DNA of 6,055 nt. Source: Succinatimonas sp. UBA6849 (GTDB lineage Bacteria; Pseudomonadota; Gammaproteobacteria; Enterobacterales; Succinivibrionaceae). A program made the translations under genes and the position numbers. Below the pieces are notes generated by a model. That model searched no databases, was not told where the DNA came from, and saw only the letters and a list, made by a program, of their open reading frames with translations. Shown here in pieces: positions 1-5,629 of this stretch; within the stretch, counting starts at the first letter, position 1, and every line of letters starts with the position of its first letter. The stretch covers positions 1-6,055 of the forward strand of contig DKDL01000001.1 in the NCBI GenBank assembly GCA_002449335.1. The letters run 5' to 3'.

Positions 1-1440
1 GAAATAAGGAAACGTCAAGAAGTTGGAAGAGGATTAAGATTATGTGTTAACAAAGACGGTGTCAGAATGGATGCCTCTGTATTAGGTGATGATGTCCAAA
101 ATATAAATAACCTTACAGTTATTGCTAGTGAAAGCTACGAGAATTTCGTAAAAGCTCTCCAAAAGGATATAGCTGATTCTGTTACCAGTCGACCTCTAAT
201 AATAACTTTAGATTTATTTAAAAATCAATTATGTGAAAAAACAGATGGCTCTAAAGATATTATATCAAGTGAGACTTCTCAAAGTATATTGCATGAATTA
301 GTTGAATCAAAATACGTTGATAAGAAAACTTGGAAAATTACTGAAAAATGCCATAATGATCTTAAATCAGGAAATTTCAAACTATCAGATGATGAATTGA
401 ATAATTACCTTCCTGGTATTAAAAATATTATTTCTAAAGCTTTTGACGGTTATGCTCTTCTTCCTGAGAATGAACGTAAAAATAATGTTGAAGCAAAAAT
501 TGAGCATAAGAACTTTGATAAGAGAGAATTCCAATCATTGTGGTCAAAAATAAATCAAAAGACAAGGTACCTTGTCGATTTCGATAGTAATGAACTTGTT
601 AAGAATGCAATAAAAGCTATCGATAAAGAGTTAGTTGTTTCTCAAGTGTATTTCAATATTACTGAAGGCGAGGCAACATCATATACATCAAAAGAAAGTT
701 TGCTGTCAGGATCTGATTTCAAAGTAAAATCTACAAATGGTGAAAGAGTTGTAAAGAGCGTAATTCCACCATCATTGAAATTTGACCTTATAGGAAAGAT
801 TGTTTCAGCAACAGGTTTAACAAGAAAAGATATTTCTTCTATATTAAGAGGTATTTCTTCTGAAAAATTTGCTTTATATAAGCAAAATCCTGAAGAATTT
901 ATTTTAAAAGTATCAAATATCGTCAATGACCAAAAATCAGTTTCAGTAGTAAATCACATAAAATACGAAATGCTCGGTTCAACGTATGAGTCTGATATTT
1001 TTACTGATTCTACTCTTAAAGGAAGATTGGATATTAATGCCATGAATTCCAACAAGCATATCTTCACTCATGTTATATATGATTCAGATAATGAGAAGAA
1101 ATTTGCTGAAGACTTAGAATGTCATAAAGAAGTTATTGTGTATGCAAAATTGCCAAAAGGTTTTTATATAAATACTCCTGTTGGTCATTACAATCCTGAT
1201 TGGGCTGTTGTGTTTAACGATAAAGTTAATAAAGTAAAAGATATTTACTTTGTTGCAGAAACTAAAGGTTGCAATGATACTCTTAATTTAAGAGCAATTG
1301 AAAAGGCTAAAATTGACTGCGCAAAAGTGCATTTCGATGCTATTTGCAAGGGGCTTATTGATGATGAAAAGGTAAATTATTGCCAAGTTAAAGATTATGG
1401 CACATTGTTAGATATATTAAGAAATAGAAAAACAAAATAG
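1..1440 (+). CDS. res: Type III restriction endonuclease Res subunit, C-terminal part (5' end outside window)
   Basis: The reading frame is open from base 1 and ends at TAG 1438-1440, giving a 479-residue C-terminal fragment; the ATG at 67 is internal, not the start. Residues 6-14 (RQEVGRGLRL region) form SF2 helicase motif VI (QxxGRxxR), followed by the NxLTVIAxESYExFxKALQK block typical of type III Res subunits. The nuclease site is visible as GHYNPDWAVV with Asp400 and VAETKG with Glu420 and Lys422, a PD-(D/E)xK arrangement, followed by the conserved EKAKIDCAKVHFDAI segment. Family members are usually about 900-1000 residues, so roughly half is missing upstream. With a Mod methyltransferase, Res translocates on or senses DNA using ATP and cuts unmethylated DNA near head-to-head sites; mod is expected upstream but not seen. 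All 11 glutamines use CAA, unlike the arg genes, which suggests transfer. No frameshift is seen and the catalytic residues are intact. Confidence 0.9.
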   Translation, partial: EIRKRQEVGRGLRLCVNKDGVRMDASVLGDDVQNINNLTVIASESYENFVKALQKDIADSVTSRPLIITLDLFKNQLCEKTDGSKDIISSETSQSILHELVESKYVDKKTWKITEKCHNDLKSGNFKLSDDELNNYLPGIKNIISKAFDGYALLPENERKNNVEAKIEHKNFDKREFQSLWSKINQKTRYLVDFDSNELVKNAIKAIDKELVVSQVYFNITEGEATSYTSKESLLSGSDFKVKSTNGERVVKSVIPPSLKFDLIGKIVSATGLTRKDISSILRGISSEKFALYKQNPEEFILKVSNIVNDQKSVSVVNHIKYEMLGSTYESDIFTDSTLKGRLDINAMNSNKHIFTHVIYDSDNEKKFAEDLECHKEVIVYAKLPKGFYINTPVGHYNPDWAVVFNDKVNKVKDIYFVAETKGCNDTLNLRAIEKAKIDCAKVHFDAICKGLIDDEKVNYCQVKDYGTLLDILRNRKTK

Positions 1441-1473
1441 TGCCTAGAGTGGGCAATAATGCATTCATAAATC

Positions 1474-1518
1474 ATTCAGAGGCTTCTGAATTTACCAACA
1501 ACTATTCACGAAGCCTCT
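1474..1518 (+). promoter_or_regulatory. Two mutually exclusive hairpins between res and the hydrolase gene
   Basis: Hairpin A is ATTCAGA (1474-1480), loop GGCT, TCTGAAT (1485-1491): a perfect 7-bp stem. Hairpin B pairs AGAGGCTTC (1478-1486) with GAAGCCTCT (1510-1518): a perfect 9-bp stem around a 23-base loop. They share bases 1478-1486, so both cannot form on one RNA. Hairpin B ends 6 bases before the Shine-Dalgarno AAGGGA (1525-1530) of the downstream gene. Neither is followed by a clear U-tract, so a standard intrinsic terminator for res is not supported. They could be an attenuator, an mRNA 3'-end stabiliser or a DNA dyad operator; the function is unknown. Confidence 0.45.
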
Positions 1519-1533
1519 AATCTTAAGGGAAAA

Positions 1534-2124
1534 ATGGCAATTAAAGATTTCGATCTAGTGTTCAACAACCAAATAGCCATAGTAAAAGGCTCTACCACCA
1601 TGCTCCTTATAAAGGGAGGTAGTGGCAGTACTTATTATGGCTATAACAATAAGTACCTAGATATTGCTAGAACCATAAATGAAAAGTATGGTCTTACTGT
1701 AGCAGTATCTTCAAACAAGCTCTTCTCTAAAATCGATCTTAAAGCAGAGCTTCAGTCTGTCTTCAAAGCATTGAATACCCACTATCAAGTTTTATTTGCA
1801 GGAGTTTCATCAGGTGCTGTAGCTGCTATTGAGCAATCTCCTGATATTTATGATCTGCAAAAGCTACTACTAATAAATCCACCTTTTACAATTTCACTAC
1901 CAAAGATAAAGAGATCTCTTGAAGCAAAGAAAGATGCTACTTTTAACTTTGTATTTGGATCAAATGACCCTACCTACAGATTTTTACCTTTGCTTGATTA
2001 CGTTAAATCTCAGTCATCAATTAACCTAAAGATAGTAGAAGGTGCTGACCATAACTTCAAAGGTATGGAAAGTGAGTTTAAGGAGCTGTTTATAAACTTT
2101 GTTGAGAACAACTTAAAATCATAG
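1534..2124 (+). CDS. Small alpha/beta hydrolase fold protein, substrate unknown
   Basis: This 196-residue protein looks like a compact single-domain serine hydrolase. A GGSG turn at residues 28-31 is a candidate oxyanion loop. The nucleophile elbow GVSSG (90-94) places Ser92 as nucleophile after a hydrophobic strand (VLFA). FGSNDPTYRF supplies a likely acid, Asp145, and GADHNF the likely His173, so the Ser-Asp-His order and spacing are as expected for the fold. No signal peptide or membrane segment is seen, so it is probably cytoplasmic. The start at 1534 is supported by AAGGGA only 3 bases upstream, which is close; the ATG at 1600 would remove the first strand. The gene stands 93 bases after res on the same strand, with no evident promoter of its own, so co-transcription is possible. 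Glutamine codons are mixed CAA/CAG, between those of res and the arg genes. Esterase, lipase-like or acyl-transfer activity cannot be told apart from sequence. Confidence 0.8.
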   Translation: MAIKDFDLVFNNQIAIVKGSTTMLLIKGGSGSTYYGYNNKYLDIARTINEKYGLTVAVSSNKLFSKIDLKAELQSVFKALNTHYQVLFAGVSSGAVAAIEQSPDIYDLQKLLLINPPFTISLPKIKRSLEAKKDATFNFVFGSNDPTYRFLPLLDYVKSQSSINLKIVEGADHNFKGMESEFKELFINFVENNLKS

Positions 2125-2541
2125 CGTAGCTAAGTTCAAAAACTTCTCTCAAAATGTACTCAACTAGGAAAGGTAAAATTCAGTAGTCTAAATCAATTAC
2201 AGACTCACGTAAAGAGAATCCCAATAGCGCCAAAAGCAAATAAAGATACTTACAGTTACCGACTTAATGACTAATACCAATTTCTTCTCTTACAATGACA
2301 ACTCAATAACAATTCATAACAAGGAGCGACACCTAATTCTAGAGTCATATTTATCAGTAGATCCCTCAAAAATAATTCCTATCCAAGTTCGCGCCCCAAA
2401 TATAGTGACGTAGTATTCAGTAGAGCCTCGTAGCAACCATTTTTATCTCCCAATCTTAATAGCCAATCTCAATACCAAGCTATAGCCACCTATCCTTCCT
2501 TAGCACCAAATCAGTGATTTTCAACTCAATCCAATCTTTTC
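2125..2541 (+). other. Gene-free stretch, C-rich and G-poor; candidate Rho-dependent termination zone
   Basis: No convincing gene, tRNA or mobile element is seen here. From 2141 to 2540 I count about 98 C and 45 G on the + strand, and from 2421 to 2540 about 36 C against 10 G, with few stable stems. A C-rich, G-poor, unstructured transcript is the classical signature of a Rho utilisation site, and the position just after the hydrolase gene and before the argB promoter suits that role. A small hairpin AAGTT-CAAA-AACTT (2132-2145) follows the hydrolase stop but lacks a U-tract. The motif TCAGTAG occurs three times (2180, 2354, 2417) without regular spacing. The alternative is decayed coding sequence from the minus strand. 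Confidence 0.35.
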
Positions 2542-2579
2542 TTGAAAATTAAATTAAAGCGTATGTATAATCAAACTAC
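2541..2579 (+). promoter_or_regulatory. Weak tandem ARG-box-like sites overlapping the argB promoter
   Basis: Compared with the E. coli ArgR half-site pair TGAATWWWWATTCA, bases 2543-2556 match about 11 of 14 and bases 2564-2577 about 9 of 14. They are offset by 21 bp, the spacing of tandem 18-bp ARG boxes with a 3-bp gap, and cover both the -35 and -10 boxes. An imperfect dyad CTGCATATTCAG (2583-2594) also falls just past the predicted start of transcription. The region is very AT-rich, so such matches can arise by chance; ArgR control is likely on biological grounds but the site calls are tentative. Confidence 0.25.
2542..2571 (+). promoter_or_regulatory. Sigma-70-type promoter for argB
   Basis: A -35 box TTGAAA (2542-2547, 5 of 6 to TTGACA) and a consensus -10 box TATAAT (2566-2571) are separated by 18 bases. 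A TG pair directly precedes the -10 box. Transcription would begin near 2578-2580, giving a leader of about 60 bases before the argB ATG at 2641. The promoter stands at the end of the gene-free stretch and faces argB, which supports argB as its own transcription unit. Confidence 0.7.
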
Positions 2580-2640
2580 GTCCTGCATATTCAGGCGGAA
2601 TCACAATTTAAGGCTATTTTAGGAATAGTTTGTACCTCAT

Positions 2641-3402
2641 ATGTTAGATAACGCAGTAGTTGTAAAGTTAAGTGGCAAAGCATTAGGCGGTGTTGATGAA
2701 CTGTCTAAACTTTTCACTGCCTGCCGTGGACAGAAATTAGTAGTTGTTCATGGAGGTGGAGTTGAGGTTGATGCTTTGTTTAAAGCTTTAAATCTTGAGG
2801 TTAAAAAGAAGAACGGTTTAAGAGTAAGTCCTCGTGAACAGATGCCATACATCAGCGCAGCATTAGCTGGTATGTGCAACAAAGGTTTACAGGCATTAGC
2901 TATTAAAAACGGTCTGAATGCTTTAGGTATGTTAGCAAGTGATGGTAAAACCATCACTGTAAGACAGTTATCAAAGGATTTAGGCATGGTAGGCGCCGTT
3001 GAACCTAATGATAAAAAGTACCTTACTTTACTTCTTGAAAACGGATATACACCAATCATTGCATCTTTAGCTCACGATGATAACGGTGATCTGTACAATG
3101 TAAATGCAGATGATGCAGCTTTAGCTATTGCAAGAGTATTAAATGCTCCACTGTATTACATCTCAGATGTACCAGGTGTCCTTGATAAAGAAGGCAAGCT
3201 CATCGATGAGCTTGATGAGAATAAAGTTAATGCTTTAATTGCTGATGGCACTATATCAGGTGGCATGACAGTTAAAGTAAAGAGTGCAATTGATGCAACC
3301 AAGCTTATCAAAAAGCCTGTATACATTGCCTCATTCAAAGATCCAAATCTTGCGAAAAATCTAATCTCCCGGTCACGGCTTGGCACAGTATTCAATGTCT
3401 AA
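2641..3402 (+). CDS. argB: Acetylglutamate kinase (EC 2.7.2.8), second step of arginine biosynthesis
   Basis: ArgB phosphorylates N-acetylglutamate with ATP to N-acetylglutamyl-5-phosphate in the cytoplasm. The 253-residue protein has the amino-acid kinase fold: KLSG at 9-12 (the first Gly of the usual KxGG is Ser), VHGGG at 36-40 for phosphate and substrate binding, KKKNGLRV at 55-62, NVNAD at 153-157, SDVPGV at 175-180 and GGM with Lys212 at 207-212. It closely follows E. coli ArgB (258 residues) and, like it, lacks the N-terminal helix of arginine-inhibited hexameric kinases. The frame upstream closes at TAG 2626-2628, leaving ATG 2641 as the only plausible start; the nearest Shine-Dalgarno-like AGGA (2621-2624) is 16 bases away, so initiation may be weak or depend on another feature. 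A promoter lies about 70 bases upstream. argA follows after 180 bases. Identity is secure. Confidence 0.95.
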   Translation: MLDNAVVVKLSGKALGGVDELSKLFTACRGQKLVVVHGGGVEVDALFKALNLEVKKKNGLRVSPREQMPYISAALAGMCNKGLQALAIKNGLNALGMLASDGKTITVRQLSKDLGMVGAVEPNDKKYLTLLLENGYTPIIASLAHDDNGDLYNVNADDAALAIARVLNAPLYYISDVPGVLDKEGKLIDELDENKVNALIADGTISGGMTVKVKSAIDATKLIKKPVYIASFKDPNLAKNLISRSRLGTVFNV

Positions 3403-3429
3403 TAGCTTTTGTAGTACACGAGCAAATGT

Positions 3430-3447
3430 TTTGAAATAAGTTTCATA
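3430..3447. promoter_or_regulatory. ARG-box-like palindrome, candidate ArgR site between argB and argA
   Basis: TGAAATAAGTTTCA (3432-3445) is a perfect 5-4-5 dyad with the length and layout of one ARG box (TGAATWWWWATTCA), matching about 11 of 14 positions, with A/T flanks where the 18-bp consensus wants them. It overlaps a -35-like TTGAAA (3431-3436), whose best -10 partner, CATTGT (3454-3459), is poor. It lies about 135 bases before argA. No second box at the usual 3-bp spacing is evident, which lowers confidence. Confidence 0.3.
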
Positions 3448-3460
3448 AATAAACATTGTC

Positions 3461-3486
3461 AGATTTAGAAATAAAAAATCTTTTTT
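3461..3486 (+). terminator. Weak intrinsic terminator after argB
   Basis: AGATTT (3461-3466) pairs with AAATCT (3476-3481) around an A-rich loop, and the right arm runs into a tract of six T (3481-3486). The stem has only one G-C pair, so termination should be partial; it may let some argB transcripts continue into argA-argD. Beyond it, up to 3582, I see only a TTAACA (3520-3525) and a TATATT (3534-3539) that are too close together to form one promoter, so the source of argA-argD transcription is not settled. Confidence 0.4.
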
Positions 3487-3582
3487 GTACTACAGGCTAT
3501 AGAAGCATAGTAAAAACTATTAACAGGCATTTATATATTAAAAGGCTAAGTCAGATTAAATAAATCGTGGAGACACATCTAT

Positions 3583-4239
3583 ATGCCACCTATAAATCAG
3601 AATTCATCATCATTTGTATTATTAGATGAAATCAAACAGAACACATTAGAAGAGCTTTATGACAAGGTTGTTGATCTTTATGACAAAAAGTTAATGTCAA
3701 AAGAAGATCTGACCAAAGTTAATGAAGCACTAGTTACTGTAAATCAGGTTTTCTTAAAACAGGAAAAAGCAAACTTCACCGTAAGACAGGCAACCTTAGC
3801 TGATGTTGACTCTCTTATGGATATGATTGAGTACTGGGCAAAGCAGGGACAGAATCTTCCTCGTAAGAGAAATGACATCATCCGTGGAATTCAGACTTTT
3901 GCTGTCTGTGTTAAGGATGACAAGGTAGTAGGCTGTGCCTGTTTATATGTTTATGACTCTGGTTTAGCTGAAATCAGATCGTTAGGCGTTTCACCCGTAA
4001 TTCAGCGACAGGGACAGGGTAGGGCGATTGTAAATTACCTCTTAAAGAGGGCAGCAAAGATGTTCATTCAAAGAGTCTTTGTACTTACAAGAAGTCCTGA
4101 ATTCTTCTCAAAAGTAGGCTTCCAGAAAACAGTTATTGAAGCTTTGCCTGAGAAGATTTTAAAAGACTGCGAAAACTGTCCAAAGCGTGAAAAGTGCGAT
4201 GAAGTGGCATATATATACAATGTAAAGGATCACAACTAA
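3583..4239 (+). CDS. argA: Short GNAT-type N-acetylglutamate synthase (EC 2.3.1.1), first step of arginine biosynthesis
   Basis: It transfers acetyl from acetyl-CoA to glutamate. Residues about 66-215 form one GNAT domain: FTVRQATLADVDSL, the ArgA-type segment YWAKQGQNLPRKR (84-96), AEIRSLGVSP strand 4, the acetyl-CoA loop QRQGQGR (141-147), FVLTRSPEFFSKVGF, and a C-terminal block LPEKILKDCENCPKREKCDEVA. That block, with Cys196, Cys199 and Cys205, is typical of short ArgA proteins. The protein (218 residues) lacks the amino-acid-kinase-like domain that binds arginine in E. coli ArgA (443 residues). Residues 1-65 are an extra, mostly helical, charged segment I do not recognise with confidence. 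The start has GGAG (3569-3572) 10 bases upstream. Its stop is one base before the argD ATG, so the two are translationally coupled, and that pairing supports the ArgA assignment over a generic acetyltransferase. Confidence 0.82.
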   Translation: MPPINQNSSSFVLLDEIKQNTLEELYDKVVDLYDKKLMSKEDLTKVNEALVTVNQVFLKQEKANFTVRQATLADVDSLMDMIEYWAKQGQNLPRKRNDIIRGIQTFAVCVKDDKVVGCACLYVYDSGLAEIRSLGVSPVIQRQGQGRAIVNYLLKRAAKMFIQRVFVLTRSPEFFSKVGFQKTVIEALPEKILKDCENCPKREKCDEVAYIYNVKDHN

Positions 4240-4240
4240 T

Positions 4241-5452
4241 ATGAAAATCACCAGAAAAACTTTTGACGAGGTAATGTTCCCTTGTTACACCCCAATGAAC
4301 ATGGTTATTAAAAAGGCTCATGGTTCATATGTTTTTGACAATGTTGGTAACAAGTACGTTGATTTAACCTCAGGTATTGCGGTTAACTGTTTAGGTCATA
4401 CTCCTGAGGGTGTACAGAAGGTAATTAAAAAGACCTGCAAGAACTTAATTCATGTAAGTAATATCTTCTGCAACGAGTACACACTGTCATTAGCCAAGAA
4501 GTTGACCTCTCTTACAGGTTATGACAAAGTCTTCTTTGTAAACTCAGGTGCTGAAGCTAATGAGACAGCTTTAAAATTAGCTCGTCGTGTAGCTTTTGAT
4601 GACTATGGCGCAGAAAAGAATGAGATCATCTCATTTGTAAACAGCTTCCATGGCAGAACCTTCTTCTCTGTAACCGTAGGCGGTCAGGAGAGCTATTCAG
4701 ATGGTTTCGGTCCAAAGCCTGCTGCTATTACCCATATTCCATACAATGATATTTCAACCTTTGAAAAGACCATCTCAGATAAGACCTGTGCTGTAATTTT
4801 AGAGCCTATCCAGGGTGAGGGCGGTATTATCAAAGCCGATGATGCTTTCTTAGTAAAAGTACGTGAGCTATGTGATAAGTTCCATGCTGCTTTAATCTTT
4901 GATGAGGTTCAAACCGGTGTCGCAAGATCAGGTACTCTGTACGCTTATGAGCAGACACCTGTTAAACCTGATATCTTAACCTCAGCTAAAGGTTTAGCTT
5001 CAGGTCTTCCAATTGGTGCTGTATTAACCTATGACAACTTTGCTAAACACTTCGTTCCTGGTACCCATGGCTCAACCTTCGGTGGTAACGCTTTAGCCTG
5101 CTCTGTAGGTTGCTATGTACTTGATAAAGTAAGTGACAAGAAGTTCTTAGAGAATGTAAAAGCAACTTCTGAGTACATTAAAGCCTCAATCAAGAAACTT
5201 GATGAAAAGCATCATGTCTTTGATGATATCAGAGGTGAAGGTTTACTCATGGGCCTTGTTTTAAATAAGAAATACTCAGGTAAATCAGGTGCTCTGCAAA
5301 AAGAATGCTTTAAGCATAAGTTATTAACCTTAACTGCTCATGGCGATGTATTAAGACTGGCTCCTGCTTTAAACATTAAAAAATCTGTTGTAGATGAAGC
5401 AATGAAGCTTTTAGATAAAGCTTTAACTGACTTTGTCAAAGACAATGCTTAA
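4241..5452 (+). CDS. argD: Acetylornithine aminotransferase (EC 2.6.1.11), PLP-dependent
   Basis: ArgD converts N-acetylglutamate-5-semialdehyde plus glutamate to N-acetylornithine; in many Proteobacteria it also serves as succinyldiaminopimelate aminotransferase in lysine synthesis. The 403-residue length is standard for class III aminotransferases. Visible motifs are SGIAVNCLGH (44-53), NSGAEANETALKLAR (101-115) for PLP phosphate binding, FHGRT (136-140), EPIQGEGG (188-195), DEVQTG with Asp221 pairing the PLP nitrogen, TSAKG with the Schiff-base Lys250, HGSTFGGN (276-283) and LRLAPAL with Arg372 for the substrate carboxylate. The N-terminus (RKTFDEVMFPCYTP) and YSDGFGPKPA follow E. coli ArgD. 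The start is fixed by AAAGGA (4224-4229) inside the end of argA, 11 bases upstream. The argC reductase needed between ArgB and ArgD is not in the window. No lesion is seen. Confidence 0.95.
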   Translation: MKITRKTFDEVMFPCYTPMNMVIKKAHGSYVFDNVGNKYVDLTSGIAVNCLGHTPEGVQKVIKKTCKNLIHVSNIFCNEYTLSLAKKLTSLTGYDKVFFVNSGAEANETALKLARRVAFDDYGAEKNEIISFVNSFHGRTFFSVTVGGQESYSDGFGPKPAAITHIPYNDISTFEKTISDKTCAVILEPIQGEGGIIKADDAFLVKVRELCDKFHAALIFDEVQTGVARSGTLYAYEQTPVKPDILTSAKGLASGLPIGAVLTYDNFAKHFVPGTHGSTFGGNALACSVGCYVLDKVSDKKFLENVKATSEYIKASIKKLDEKHHVFDDIRGEGLLMGLVLNKKYSGKSGALQKECFKHKLLTLTAHGDVLRLAPALNIKKSVVDEAMKLLDKALTDFVKDNA

Positions 5453-5485
5453 TAAAAGGGGATTTTAGACGATTAGAATGAATTT

Positions 5486-5517
5486 ACCTTGTTTAAAAGT
5501 CAAGCTTTAAACAAGGT
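5486..5517. terminator. Perfect 12-bp hairpin after argD, possible transcript end
   Basis: ACCTTGTTTAAA (5486-5497) pairs perfectly with TTTAAACAAGGT (5506-5517) around an 8-base loop, 33 bases after the argD stop. Neither side has a run of T long enough for a standard intrinsic terminator on either strand, so it may instead protect the argA-argD mRNA 3' end or act with another factor. Position and stem strength support a transcript-end role; the missing U-tract is the weak point. Confidence 0.45.
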
Positions 5518-5544
5518 TAGCTCAATCGCTACAAATCCTAATCA

Positions 5545-5578
5545 GGCACTGTGTGCAATTACTGATACATGCAGTGCC
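5545..5578. repeat. Inverted repeat GGCACTG / CAGTGCC
   Basis: GGCACTG (5545-5551) and CAGTGCC (5572-5578) are perfect inverted copies, and two G-U plus two normal pairs can extend the stem to 11 bp around a 12-base loop. It falls between the argD hairpin and the 22-bp array, in sequence with no supported gene. The tail, TTAATTGTCTTA, is a poor U-tract. It may be a second transcript-end structure or a protein-binding dyad; no family is recognised. Confidence 0.4.
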
Positions 5579-5629
5579 TTAATTGTCTTAGTAACAACAG
5601 TAGCTGTTATAGCAGCAAACCAATCTTTT

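Larger units (their letters stand above)
3403..3499. repeat. 97-bp AT-rich element bounded by an imperfect inverted repeat
   Basis: The ends pair as TAGC (3403-3406) with GCTA (3496-3499) and TGTAGTACA (3410-3418) with TGTACTACA (3486-3494), interrupted by a 3/1 bulge. The first base follows the argB stop directly. Inside are a second inverted pair, AATGTTT/AAACATT, and the hairpin called as a terminator below. Both outer edges read TA, which could be a TA target duplication as made by IS630/Tc1-mariner type elements, so a small non-autonomous element is possible. A plain nested mRNA 3' structure of argB explains it equally well. Confidence 0.4.

Noticed and set aside
67..69. ATG 67 as the start of the first gene
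   Set aside because: Conserved Res sequence, including helicase motif VI, continues upstream in frame to base 1, so this Met is internal.
642..926. 94-codon minus-strand frame inside res
   Set aside because: Shadow of the res coding frame; the + strand protein is clearly the conserved one.
2267..2413. 48-codon + strand frame (MTNTNFFSYND...) within the gene-free stretch
   Set aside because: No Shine-Dalgarno sequence, no recognisable motif, and an open frame of this size is not surprising in AT-rich DNA. A remnant or small protein cannot be excluded, but it is not supported.
2748..3395. Minus-strand frames opposite argB
   Set aside because: Shadows of a well-conserved gene, with no ribosome site or family motif.
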